Assembly (NCBI GenBank): GCA_047495785.1 | Contig: JBLDXI010000007.1 | Coordinates: 3,534,001 to 3,598,000, forward strand | DNA from: Lepidodermella squamata | Taxonomy: Eukaryota; Gastrotricha | Reading direction: 5' to 3' | Length of the DNA stretch: 64,000 nt | In this document: one piece after another, positions 35,471 to 48,200 of the stretch | Position numbering within the stretch: position 1 is the first letter of the stretch | Layout: each line of letters opens with the position of its first letter | Translations under genes and position numbers: made by a program | Notes under the pieces: generated by a model | What the model was told of the DNA's origin: nothing | The model's input: only the letters and a program-made list of their open reading frames with translations | The model's database searches: none

Positions 35471-35880
35471 AACCACGTTTTTACAGTGCATGCACTGCCA
35501 TTGCCCGATCATCTGTTTCTTCCCACCGAATTTTTCGATCGAGAGGGAAGTAATGTTTTATTAACGAACCACCATGTTAAGTGGTAAACAGACCATTAGT
35601 TTCCTTGGATAGATTATATTTAGAATTTCGAGCATTTCCAGGCCTTGCCCTACTTTCCTGTTTTGCAGCTTTGCTATTTTATTGAACAATAACAACACGG
35701 CTGGGCTGTGTCAAAGTTTCCTAAATCGTCCACCGTGAATGGCGGTGAATGGTTAATGTTTTAGAAATCTTCGCAATTCTCGTCGCAATCGCAATTATTC
35801 GTCATTGAAAGCATTCTCACTTCCTTTCACAATTTCTCATCCAGAAAGTATAATTTGGAAGTTTTAAATCGATCAACCGT

Positions 35881-36306
35881 TCAGATCAACGCAACTCTTG
35901 CGCATCGCCGTTTTACATAATAAGCTGCTGATTGATAAGTTAGCTGTCTCGTAAAGTGACGAACACGCGGAAGTGGTTGGCCCTTTTCGTACACACTCTT
36001 GACAGGAGAGACTTCCTCATCAACTGTGTTGCTAACCAAGATACAAATAACTAATAGCTGCGCATCTGAAAGGTGAAAGGTTGAATCCTCTCGCCAAGTC
36101 ATTGTTCTTTCAATTTGAGAAGTCATCTGAGTTTCCATGTGCGCAGTGAACGTGGCTAAAGATTCTCTTCGATCAAGATGTCTGAGTTGATTCAGACTGG
36201 ACGTCACGATCTGCCGACTGAGAACATGAAGAAGAGCTTGAAGAGCATAGGAAAACATAAAACATTTACTCAATTTCAAGCAATTTCCAAGTGGTAATTT
36301 TGACAA
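35881..36306 (-). other. Unassigned 141-codon open frame (copy 2)
   Basis: Identical to the frame at 24317-24742; no domain or family is recognised. It is conserved here only because the segment was duplicated. Confidence 0.2.
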
Positions 36307-36414
36307 ACAAACAACAAATAAACGTCATCATTGTAGGGATACCCGGAAATAATTGTTCGCGGAATCAGCGTGTTTTTTAAGGATCGATTTGGTGTTTGAA
36401 AAAGCAGTTTTGGA

Positions 36415-36993
36415 CAGTGCTTTGGATTTGATTTGATTTGATTTAAACCTTAAATCACGAATCACTTCAACTCAATCAAAATCAATCATTTGCTGGAATT
36501 TTTCAAGTTAAATCAATCAAAATCAATCACAAGGGAATGTAAATCAGGATTAAATCATCCTTATTTATTCATCGAATCCTCATCTCACCATAACAGAGTG
36601 TTTCAATCAGAGTATCACATGCGATCAAATTGCACTTGCGATGAATAAGAATTATAAAGCCTAGCTGCTAATGCAACAAAACGAGTGCTGCCTCGTGCAA
36701 GAGCCTATCATTGCCCGTAATAAACACCACGCCGCCTCACATTGCCACATTTTTGGTCTGTGGTTTGAGTTTGGCACGCGATTTTTTGTTACTTCCTCCT
36801 TTTGAGCACACATGCATGTACACGCAAGAAGTAAAGTAGGCTCAACTAAATCGCTATAAATCAAGCACCTTAAATCAAAATCAATCTAAATCATCGCATT
36901 ACGATGTTAAATCAATCAAATCAAATCACGGGTAGCCAAAACGCCTATAAATCAAATCAAATCAAATCAAATCAAATCAAATCCAAAGCACTG
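36415..36993. mobile_element. Non-autonomous hAT-type element, copy 2
   Basis: Second copy of the element at 24851-25429, with the same CAGTGCTTTGGATTTGATTT inverted ends and the same GTTTTGGA 8-bp duplications. It moved with the 3.7-kb segment rather than inserting twice. Confidence 0.8.
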
Positions 36994-37189
36994 GTTTTGG
37001 AGTTTAATTTTGGGGGTTGAAAATCGTTTTTTTGCGATTGCGGCCAAATGTTGCCCTTCTTGGTGTTTAAAAATTTCTCATTTGGTCTTTAAAATTTAAA
37101 CTGTTAAACTGCTTAAAAAACACTGGCCGAATCAGCATAAAATTTTCTTAATTTTGCTATGAATCGCGGCAACAACACAATAAAGGAAA

Positions 37190-37192
<3 letters not shown>

Positions 37193-37222
<30 letters not shown>
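37193..37222. repeat. GA microsatellite, copy 2
   Basis: Same array as at 25629-25658. Apparent equal length in a fast-mutating repeat points to a very recent duplication or an assembly effect. Confidence 0.85.
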
Positions 37223-37228
<6 letters not shown>

Positions 37229-37339
37229 GCTCATAGGGCATGTTAATATAATGATGATAGACGATGATAATTACAACATTGTTACTACACGCACGTGTTC
37301 CGCTAATTTCTTAAATTTGATTCTTGATCAAAACCTGTT

Positions 37340-40300
37340 TCAAAATGCGACAATAAGAGCATAGACATTCAGGGTTATGAGTACATCAAAACAGATTAGG
37401 AAAGCTGAGACATCCATGGCTCGAGCATAACTGACAGCTGCGAATTTGATCGAAATCGCCTTTTCAGCCATTAGAATCTTCTCGTATCTAGTAGTAGCAG
37501 CTACCATAATCGCTTCGTAAAACACGAGTGCGCCGGTCAGGCCACATAAAATTAAAATATACTCAGCCATCAGGACAGATTCAGATGTTTCTGGGATGCT
37601 TTTCAAAACATCAGATTGCGTAACGATCAGGCTCAGCAGCAGAGTACCGGTAAACGCTGGCCGATCTGGAACATCAGGCTGGAATAGCAAGGACCCGAAA
37701 ACGAGGAGCGTTATGATGGCACACGGGGCCATGTTGTTGATCAAATAAGGAGCCGGCTCTCGAGAGAATCCTACTGTGAAGCTTGCATAACCAGAAGTAC
37801 TATTCTTCCTCAGCAGGGATGAGGTTATACCGTATGTCGAAGAAGCCGCGTCAAGCTTCCACAACTCACTCTCAAACGATCTGTCAAAGGTCAACCGGGT
37901 TCCGCCGAAAGTTAAGAACTTCTCATATTCGTCCAGTAAGAACGTGAAATCACACCGCTGCGAGTCGAATGGAAATTTTCGGAGTTTCAGGATGCATTTC
38001 GCTGTTATAACGCCGAATCTCATCCAATGAAAAAACAGAGTTCTATTCGGACTCGTAGGGTAGTAAGCTATCTGGACTTGTTCTTTCCATGTACTACTCT
38101 CTAGGTACAGATCCACAGTTGTATTAGCGAATCTAATACCAGGTACCCAAACTTCATCTCTATTGACCGTGTAAACCCGGTCAGCTTCATTCACGTCAGG
38201 AGCGGTAACCTCCACTGGGCAATTACGCACCGCCCATTGGACAAGGATTACGGCACCGGCTGAGATCTCTTGAGCCTGCGCGTTAATATCTACCAAGGTT
38301 TCAAACTCCAGGGTCATGAAAATTTTGGTCCCGAAGTCTGGAGATTTGTTCTTCGTACCCAGTGACTTACAGGTAGTCAAGTCACTCAGGGTTAGCAAAG
38401 GAAACATGCTGCCATCGATCAAATTTGGAATCTTGAATTCAGTCGTATTTGTTTCGAAGTCATACGTCCTCGGCGTTGATGGAGTTGGCTGCAGTGCCCA
38501 AACTCGCGTGTTTTTCACAGTGACGTCAGCATTGTACCCATTAACGCCGTAAATTTGAATCGTCGCCAGTCCACTAGCTAGTTGATTTGCAGCCAAACCA
38601 GGTACATTGGCATTTGAAAGTAGGACAGCTGCTGTTGTTTCGTTGAATCCAGGCAGAGGCGTGACAGCAGCCTAATACGTGAAAATCGTTAGCGATCTAA
38701 ATTGGCATGAACCTGGAAAAAGCACTTACAGTGACTTTGTCGTTGGCAACCTGAACTAAGAGTCGGAAATCAGACACGACAACACCACTTGAGTTAGTAT
38801 CCCTTCGAGCTCTGTAATGGAAAAGATTCGAAATGACGTTCGACTTTCTGCTATAGGCGAAAGGCGGAGCTCGGGCGGTCGACGCGATTTTAGCGTCGTA
38901 TGCTACGAACAATCTTCCGCCTATGCCAACTTGAAGTGATAAATGAAGACCGTTGTAGTTGTTGAATAAGCTCTTCCTCCCATATGCGTCAAAATCTGAT
39001 AGACGAATCTTACGAAAAATCATATAAATTCACCAAAACATACCGACAAGAGTTTGTGAGTTTGAAATTTCGAAAATTATGTAACTGAAAGAGTTAGGAT
39101 CAAATTGGGTGCTGAAGTCGGTTTCAAAGCGAAAAGCAGCAGGGCTTTGCCCCTTCGGTAGCGAATTCTCAATTTCCACCGCGCCAAAATCGTTCGTTTG
39201 GAAAGAATTCAGCTGAATGCCTGCTGGCGTGACTTCGGCCCCAGGTTGCGTAGATATAACCCCAGATGCTTTGATATTTGAGTTGACAGCGTCGAATGAG
39301 TTAGAAGCGAGATAGACAGGATAACCCGACCAAAGCTTCGGCAGGCTCAGCGAAGCTATGTCGGGCTCTGGGATCAACAGATCATGCGTGGTCGATGAGA
39401 TTGAATCCAAGGTAGAATGGCTGGTTGCCGATAATGTAGATTCGATCGTTGACGAAGTAATGCTAGTTGCTGCTAGGCGAGTAGTTGTGGTCGTCGCTGT
39501 CGAAGATGAACTCATTGCTGGAGTTGATGTTGAATTCATTGCAGTCGTCGGTGTTGTGATGCTAGATGGATTGGTTGCAAGCGTCGTAGCTGTTTGCGTT
39601 GAAGAAATCGTAGTTGAAGAAGCATCTAGGCTTGATGTCGTAATAGGGACAGAACTTTTAGTAGGGGCTACAGTTGTAGCTGAAGACGTGCTAGTTATGG
39701 CTGTTGAAACTGTTGTGGAGGTTAGGCCCACAGTTGGACCCGAGGTTGCTGTAGTTGTCGATGACGAAGTTATCGCTGGTGTGGTGCTTGAAGTCGAACT
39801 CGAAGTTGCAGTCGAAGTTGTTGTAGTAGTAGGGGTAGTCGTCGAGGCTTCCGTCGAGGTTGTACTTGAGCTGGTTGTCGAGCTCTCAGTCGTTGTCGGG
39901 GTGCTTGTTGTAGTTGGTGTTGTCGTTGTTGTCGATGTCGTAGGTGTTGTGGTAGTTGTAGTATCAGCTGTCGTAGTTGAAGTACTGGTACTGGTGCTAG
40001 TCGTAGTCGTCGAGCTGGAAAGCAATCAAATAAGCAAAGCCCTCCTCAATTCTCAATCAGACCTTGAAGTCGTAGCTGCATAATTGACGCAGGTACCAGC
40101 TGGTGGGAAGGCTGTTGCACTAGAATTGCCAGGAGTCAGGCCAAAGAAGTAGGTTCGTGTCGCCAGAATGTTGCTAACGTTGCCCAAACTCGCGAACAAA
40201 GATGCCGTGCTGTATTGCGCCGCCATCACGTTAGTCGCCATGTTCGGAACAGGTATGTTGTCAAAACAAGTACAGGTCTCTGTCGTACCAGCTGCAGGTA

Positions 40301-41097
40301 GCATGGCTACCGCTAAACTAGCCATGTCGTTGACGACTTGAACGAAAAGACGAAAGTTGCTGATCCCAGAGCTATTGAGAAACGCAGCATTGCCGCAAGA
40401 TGCAACCGACGTGTAGTTCCACGGATTCCCAGGAAACGGCTGATTTGTTGTTGGAGCTGTTGTGTAGTAAGTTGCGTACACTAATCCACCGGGTTTCATG
40501 CGAAAGAAGAATTGCAGGCCTCTGAAGTTCCGGCAGTGAGAATATTCGGTCGTTACGCCACCAGTTGCTGCAAATTAAAAAATATAGCCGCTAAGTTGAG
40601 AACCAAACACTGGCAATGAAACTCTTACACCAATGAACGCCCTGGTCACTAATGGTAACAGCGAGCCAGGAAAATCCTGTTGCGATAGGATAAGTGGCTT
40701 CGATGTCGATCTCCATCCGAAAATTCGAGCTTGGGCATATGTAGCCCTGAGAAAATGAGTTAGAAGATTATGGGACTATAGCGGGTAACCAACATACCCA
40801 GCCAGAATAAATGAAGCCGTCTAGGATAAGGGGTGATATGCGAGCCAATTGGAATCCATTTGCCAGCTTCACAGCATCACTGGTGCCTGTATCGTAAGCG
40901 TTCGAACGGTAAGTTGTTGATGTATTCACAAGATCAAACGAGTTATTCTGGTCATAGCAAGGCGTCCCTTGGTAGCCCTGTGGCAGTGGATAGGAGGCTA
41001 CATCTGGTGTAGGTATTGTAGCTTCGAGTAGCCTCAGGAGGGCCGTTATCAGAAGACCCGATAGCAAGCAAGTAAAAACACGATCACAGTTTGCCAT
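37340..41097 (-). CDS. Mucin-stalked Cys-loop ligand-gated ion channel subunit (1163 aa)
   Basis: Six minus-strand exons: 41097-40798, 40746-40629, 40567-40063, 40014-39044, 38995-38730 and 38671-37340. Phases agree and give 1164 codons. I start at the ATG at 41097 because it opens a signal peptide (MANCDRVFTCLLSGLLITAL). Module 1 has SYPLPQGYQGTPCYD, FRMEIDIEATYP, SHCRNFRGLQ and FRLFVQVVNDMASLAV. The Thr/Ser stalk covers about 200 residues from 308. Module 2 has SLSLPKLWSGYPVYLASNSF and GLHLSLQVGIGGRLFVAYD. The linker FKIPNLIDGS leads into the channel near residue 828: WVPGIRFANTT, Cys-loop CILKLRKFPFDSQRC, TM2 GTLLLSLIVTQSDVLKSIP and terminal TM4. Unlike its paralogues it has no intron between linker and channel. 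The last exons lie in the duplicated segment, so reads from the truncated copy at 25776-27633 are hard to tell apart. Confidence 0.85.
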
Positions 41098-42235
41098 GAA
41101 TTTTGTCCAGAAAAGTAAAACACGCAACCGCGGTGTTGGCTTCGCTTACAGCTTCCCGAAAGTAGTCTGGCGTGGGCTGGCTAATGGCTCAATATAGTCG
41201 CATCCAATATTCACAGTTGTCGCTTTTTCTCTTCTGTGTTACACTTTTCAAGTACCCCTGATGTTCCAAAAAGGACGCCGTCATGCGGCTACCAACGTTC
41301 CAGTCGAGGTCGATGTAGCTGTGGTAATTAAAAAGCACTTGTGAATCAAAACAGCGTTAGTTTTATTTACCTATAAGTAAAATTTGTTTAGTTTTGCTGT
41401 AGACAGTAACAGGTCATCACGATCTGACAATATCGCTCAATTTCAATATTTCTCAGTGTTTGTATTGCCAGGAATGTGATTGCTCGTCTTTCAATTTCCT
41501 CTGGGTTTTAACATGATCCAGGTGAGGACATCTTTGGGAATCAATGGAATTTTCATAAAAAATCAGCAGTATAAATGCCATCCGGCAGAGTGCGCGAAGT
41601 ACCTCGAACTATGGGGTATTTTCAGACCCACATTTTATGGACCAACGGGTCCCCCTGTGGTCTTTTTGGCATTTGCCACCTTAGCCTTCCGAACTGGGCC
41701 TTCCGAACGATACCCCTCATTCCCAACCGTACTTCGCGCCATCCGGAAAATTTGACGCACATCCTACGAGAGCTCTTCTTGTTATCATTCTGCGGACCTC
41801 AGTGGGGCCCTTGAAGCCTCATCGAGGTGGTTCAAAAACTTCAACCTATTGAAGTGGGAAACTGGATTATCATGAGCACATATGTCACGTATCTGGAGCA
41901 GCAACAAAAAGTGTCATTGACCTATTTGCTGACAATATCGCTTCGTTATTAGTTCATTGAAAATTGTCGTCTCACTTCGAAAATTTGAAAAATGAACTGA
42001 TAAATTGATAAGTGATCTAAAAAGGACAAAGATAATTGTCCTAACAAAAGTAGATCGCCTTAATTATCAGATAAAAACTAGGCGTTCAAGAAATCTCAGC
42101 GTCCTCTAACACGTGGGATTTTTTTGCTGGTCATTCTGAAAAAATCATCATGGTCATTATTTCATCATCATTAAATTCAAATTGTTTTCTGAATCTCTGC
42201 TGATATTTTAGTGTTTAATTTTGGATTATTCGTTG
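41098..42235. other. Intergenic with a possible MITE (41582-41746) and an astacin-upstream repeat
   Basis: CCGGCAGAGTGCGCGAAGTAC at 41582-41602 has an imperfect inverted partner at 41729-41746, suggesting a 165-bp non-autonomous element. The interior (GGTATTTTCAG, GGGTCCCCCTGTGG) is related to 43970-44060. From about 41880 to 42090 the sequence resembles 52170-52400, the same distance upstream of the second astacin gene, so the two protease genes were duplicated with their flanks. Confidence 0.45.
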
Positions 42236-45200
42236 ATGAAGATAATTCTGACATTATTTATCGTGATCGTACCGTCTTTTCGGTGTGTGCAAGTTCGTTC
42301 CCATGAAGCTGTATGTCCTTTTGTATAACGTCATTTACGTATTTTCAAGGTGCCAAACTCGTGGCCGAATCCAATATTCTATTCAATTGCGCCAGGTTAA
42401 ATTTTGTTATTATATGTTTCATCACCATATTTTCTTTGGTTGAAGAGCTCTCACTGGCGCGGAGACAGAATGTTGAGGCAGCGGTTGCTCTTTGGAGTGC
42501 TAGCTGTGTTCGGTTTCAGGAAAAGTCGGTTTTGGAAGCGGGTGAAGCTGGTCTGAGGTTTACGCTATCAGCCACTGGGTAAGCCAAACTTCCTATTTCT
42601 GAACCAAAAGGCTTACTATCTACTACTCTCTCATTCCAGGAGTTGCATGTCATTAACTGGGAAGAAAGTAGCGAGTGGATTTCAAGAAATGAAGCTGACC
42701 CCGGCCTGCGTCGACGTAAGTTGCTAAATTGTTGAATTGCCAAAAATTACTAGGAGTATTTGAATCTAAGCTTTTTTGAAACAAATTTTATCATCGCGTT
42801 GTATCTCCTTTCCTTCCATGCAGAGTCCTGGCGCCATCGCTCATGAAATCGGTCATGCTTTTGGATTGGTGAGTCCAAAACTAATCGCTTTCATGACTTC
42901 AACCTTCTGCTTCTCTTAGAGTCATGAAGTAAATCGACCGGATAGAGATCAATTCGTTACACTCGACCTTTCGTCTGTTATAAAGTCTGTATTCCTTGTT
43001 TTTTCTTTCACTCTTGAATTGGTTCTTTTTTATTCAACACAGTGGTGACATATTTAAATTCGATATTTTGACAAACGCTTGGTTCGACGGCGCGTACGAC
43101 TTCGAATCGATCATGCACCCACTTGCGAATCTATTGAGTGCTCTCGATGGGGCTCAGACCATTTGGCCGCGGGACATGACTTGGATGTCAGTAATGGGAC
43201 AGCGCACCCGTATTTCTATCTCGGATGGCATCAAAGTGACTCGATTACTCAATAAGTGCCACGGTAAGCTATTGAAAGCCTGATTTTTTCACTTTTTAAT
43301 GGTTTCTTCTTGATCAGCCGATAATTCGACATTTTGCGGAAATGGATATCTAGATTCCACAGGCCTCAGTTGTGTTTGCGCAGGCGGTTACACCTGGTCT
43401 GCCAGCGAAGGTTGTCAGCCAACAGCTTCAAACAATGTGGCTACATGCGGGCCGCAAAGCACGATAAAAGTGGCTCCATGTTCCAGGGGTTACATCGATT
43501 TGCCAACCAGTTCAGCCAGCTGCACATGGCAAATTTCTGCGGTATGACGATAGCTAGTTGTGTACACTTCAGGTCTAGAAATTTCTTCAATAAGTCCAAA
43601 CAAATTGCCGCGAAATGGTGAAATTATTGCGATAACTAATCATATCTAAAAACTTTGTCGAAATGTCAATGAATTATGGCACCCTCAGGACTCAGGTCAT
43701 GAAGTCGTCGAAATTTAAAAATAATTAATTATATAAGGTGGAATATTATTGTCTCATGGAAACCCTGGGATTTTTTATTTTTTCCCCCGAATTTTATCAA
43801 TAATTCCTATCATCTGTTAGGTGTTAAAAAAATAGCTCCCAAGCTCAGGCGCGTCCCAAACTCAGCCAATCTTTTCCACTTGGTTCATACCGCACTTCTT
43901 TTGGTACCACTCAGTGCCATATTCGGCATTCATTCGCAGTGGAGGATGTAAGATCCTCGAGAAAGAGGTTGCGTATAGGTATTTTCAGCCCCAAATTCAT
44001 TTGACGAAAGGGTCCCCCTTGTGGCGTTTTGGGGTTTTCTTACCACTCGAGGTTGGGATGGCACCCCCCGTATCCCACCATATTTCGCACACTGCCCATT
44101 CGCCACTTGTTCCGCACCAGGGCGTAATGGTGCGGAAAATGCGTTGTACGGCGTTGTACGAAAATGCGTCTTCGTTGTACCTGAATGACGAAAGGTGAAA
44201 AAGAGCTGATTCGCTATATTTATATACTGCGCAAGAACATGCCTGTTTTAACGGTTTTACTTAAAATAGGAAGGATCAGGCGTTGGTGGTCTGATTTTCG
44301 GATTCGACTCAAAGCCTTTCAGAACAATTGACGGTGCCTGTGGTTCTAAAGGTATGTCTCACGCCACCTGTTGATGGACTTGATTTAGTTGCAATTTCTC
44401 TCGCTAAAAGTCTCTGAATTTTATATTTGTATTCCATAGCAAATTCAACTCTTTGCAATGAATCAGACTACGTGGAGATCTTCGAAAAAGAAGCGCTAAC
44501 GAGGAGAAGGTTTTCTTTCAAATTATTTGACATTTTCTCTTAGCTCGTTTTCAGGTTTTGCGAATGCAGTGTCTCGGCGGGTAGAATATTTACGACAACA
44601 GCTAGCAGCGCCGTGGTTTACTTCAAAAAATCTTCCAGTCAACCGGCGAAGCCTACTCGGCTTTACTTTTACGCAACCTGTGAAAACGCTCAGCCAACTG
44701 CGGTCAGCCCTAACTGCAAAATTACACCAACAGGCTACGATTATCAAGGCAAACGATCCCTTCCATCTTCGAAATGCGTTCCCTGGAAAACCGTGAAATC
44801 GATTCGCCCATACGACCTGCCTCTTGGCAGGTCTGAACTATCAGTTAGAACGTGCCGCAATCCACTATCGCTTCCACATCCCTTCTGCTACCTGAGCAAT
44901 GGTGCTAAGAAGCCATGCGATCCAATACCCTACTGCCGTGAGATTTTTTAACCTTGTACCCAATTTCAACTGTGAAGATATACTCAGAACCTGTGTATCG
45001 ATGCATTTCCGCTTCCACAAGAGCATTCGTCGGCTGCCTGCCGTCTTGTCCGGCTGGATCATTTGCTGTAAAATTGTTCCTTCATCATGCCTCTAAAATT
45101 TTAATATTCCTTTAAATTATAGTTGACGTCTTTCTCGTCCAACAAGCCTTTGGTCTACATGGATCTGACTCCCTGCAACGCAGGGGTGAGTTTCAGATAC

Positions 45201-48200
45201 ATATATCGTTCTTGACGCGCAATATTTGAATTTGCGGGCATAGTGGATTTCTTATATTAGTGATAGCGCGCATATGACTGTGTGGGTGCGCGCGAGCGAA
45301 AAATCGATAGCTGCATAATTAGGAGCCGTTATATTTAGGAGCGTTTATGGCGCGCAACTGTCCGCTAATTGCACCGATTTTTGATGCGCATTAAAGTGCC
45401 GTAAAACAACTTGGGCACATCACCAACATTGATACCAAGAGCCAGGAAGCGCTTAAGAATTTATCCACCTTTATCCGCGAACTGATGTTTCAGATTACCT
45501 CTGTTGTTGAGTGCCATATTCCCTGCTAATTCTTTCTTTCATTAATCAAATCGATAAACAAAAAAGAAATTTATTTGTTTTTTTATTTGTTTTTCATTTT
45601 ATTTCCCTTTCAATTCATCGAATAGTGAGAATTCATTTCACGAGGAAACTGAAAAAGTGCTAAAAGTCAGCAGTGGATGCTGTCACAAATTGGGGGTTTG
45701 GGGGACTACCGTCAAAATTAGCGATACGTGCGGCCTCAATTCACGAATATTCTGATATTTTGACGGGCTATGAAATATTTTACGACCGGTCTGAAAGTTG
45801 CCAGAAACAAGGTTGCGAGGCCTGCGGCACATTATCATCTCTCCATTCACGAATTTTCCGGATTGTTTAATTCTGAAGTGTAATTTTTAGCTGGCGGAAA
45901 AATGTGAACATTTGTTAGCGAGATGGCCGTGATAAGATTGACACCGAGGCAAGCAAAATGGCATGCGCCTAGCCACGGAATGTCTTATTTATAAATTTCA
46001 AATAACTATTTTTCCTCCCACCTTAACGTGCATCATAGCCTGCAGTATCTATTCTCAAGATGTTACCGAGAAAAAAAAATTTACTGGGGGAAACCGACAA
46101 AAATCCGATTGGAAATAAATCGGTTATTTCACGTTACTTAGCCGGGCCTTATCGGATTGTTCCCGTCAATAATGCCAGGGTGACCTTCGGCAATCAATTG
46201 AACCATAATTCATTGCGTTTATTCATTTTTGGAGCAAGATAACGCCTATTAACATGACGAATCTCGGGAACATCCGAGAAACCCAAGAAAAATCCTTTCC
46301 AATTGCATTTGTTGCTTGTGATTTCGGCAGTTTTCATTAGAGGACCCCGCCCTAATTTCGGCCGCATTTCAGGTTTTTCCTACTTTGCCAGCCAGGTGAA
46401 TTTTTAGAAAATATTCGGCAAAAGCAGGCGTTCATTGGCTATCGAATGCCGCTTTCCGCAAGTCCGGACGAATTTACCTTGATTTATGGCTAATTTTTTA
46501 GTCACCCAGACACCCGGCCGGAATTAGGAAGCGGGGTGCCCTAATTTCGGCCACCTCATCCAGGTACACTAATACCATAAGTTTGGTATCGTTAGATTCG
46601 TCTCAAAAAGCTGACTATAAAAACCGCCTTTGTTGCTTCACCTGTGAGCTTATCCTTGACGACGTGATGCCTGAAACTTCAACTAGTTTTGACAGGTACA
46701 AGTTTGATAACTTGTTTTCTACCTAATAGTTGAAAAAGTTGAAAAAGTTGACATCGACAATAGGTGTGGCGTCAAATGGGTGCGTCCTGTGAAAATAGGG
46801 CCGATATCTTTCAATAGAGCGCATCGAGTTACCTATTTTCAAGAAACGTCACTACAGTCGCAGTATAATAATATCTGAAATTGATAATTGAAATTTCAAA
46901 AAATATTTTCTTTGTTTTTTATCTCAGTTTTTACCGCGTGGCTTATTGACAAAAAACAGTAGGAGCTACGGACTTGAGGTTATGACTGTTGGATAGCCCG
47001 TGAAGTTCTGCCCTAGGGACCGCGGTTTTATTATGCCAGGAGCTGCAGCGAGATCAATCACCAAAACTGCAGTACATTTTCAAGTTTTACTGCGCCTCTA
47101 ATAGCTAGACTGTGATGGCTACAATGGCGTGCTTAGTCTCGTTTGATTCGTCTTGAAATTCTACGTCGGTCTGTATCATTTTTACGTGCACGCAGAACAG
47201 GTAAATGACGGTAATCGACTGTGAGCGTGCAAAATGTGCCTGTGTGGACGCTTTTTAAAGTTCTACCGCGCCTCCTATAGCTAAAAAACGGTGAGGGCTA
47301 CGACAACGGGCTTATAGTCTCGTTCTATTCGTCTTGATATTTTGAGTCGGCGTACGCAATCGTTATATGCGCACAAAACTGCTACAGGTGTTCAAAATGT
47401 GATAGAAATCGTCAGCGAGTGAACGTGTGAGCGCCGCCGGCACGCTAAAAAATGCTGAAAAACTTCATTTTTCTCGTCTCTTATTTCTCCACAGCCACGA
47501 GGGATTTGGAAGCCAGCTTGGTTTCTAAAAATTCAGCGGAATATCCGCTACATTTTACGTGTATTCAAATGTGAGCGCTGTCAAGGTAAGATGTCAACAT
47601 AGTTGACGAAAGTCGGAAAATTTAAATTTAAATTTTCACTAAAAATTAATCGCGCGCCTAACGCTAAAGTCAAAAGAAAACTTGCGAATCTCGCGGCGGT
47701 TTTAGTACCGAAAAATCCGCCGCGTTTCAGAGAAACTGGGAATAAACTATGAACAGGATAAATTCCGCACCTGTAAGGTGTTTGGTGTGGGAAAAATACT
47801 TCGATGTCGTTATTAAGCGTCGGTTTTCGTGAAATTCTCACATTTGAAAATTCGTAGAAAATCAAGCGTTTATCCGATAATTACCGGGTTTCGTCTGTTC
47901 GATAAAACAGGTTTCGGCAAAATCTGTTATCCGTCCAACTAACCGCTCCAGTTTTTGCGTGCAGGCGCGAGGCATGACGCCGCGAAACCGCTTTATGATT
48001 GCGCGAATCCGGTTCGTGCAATCATAAAGCGGAAAATCAATACTTGCATATTAATGAGCGGCCGCTATTCGCTTCTCGGGCTTGTGAAACGTCGCAAGAT
48101 ATCCCAGCAAGATATCATCAAGATACCCGACGAGCGTAATTTCGGGTAATTTCACCTTCACGGTCATATATTTTTCCGTCGTTACATCCCGTATTTGATT

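Larger units (their letters stand above)
27634..35487. mobile_element. CACTA-like (EnSpm) DNA transposon, about 7.85 kb
   Basis: The ends are inverted: left from 27638 ACTGTAAAAACGAGGTTTC, right (reverse-complemented from 35487) ACTGTAAAAACGTGGTTCC, with a C outside the right end giving CACTG. Two genes lie inside on the minus strand: a protein with the sequence hallmarks of metazoan CACTA-like transposases (31065-28045) and a SAM-domain protein (33762-31534). The left end has a few extra A residues at the junction. No target duplication can be scored, because the flanks come from opposite ends of the duplicated 3.7-kb host segment. A smaller Tc1-type element is nested inside. Confidence 0.75.
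35488..39197. repeat. 3.71-kb long direct repeat, copy 2
   Basis: Identical counterpart of 23924-27633. The left edge joins the transposon's right end at GTGCATGCACTG, and the right edge continues into the intact upstream half of the channel gene. This copy therefore carries the original gene context on its 5' side, and copy 1 carries the original context on its 3' side. Confidence 0.9.

Noticed and set aside
23924-39197. LTR retrotransposon with 3.7-kb LTRs
   Set aside because: The repeats contain host channel exons, there is no reverse transcriptase or primer site between them, and the interior has CACTA-like ends and transposase.
45673-45870. Short frames in the 5.5-kb intronic element as a transposase
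   Set aside because: All are under 100 codons, unrelated to each other and without DDE or other transposase motifs.
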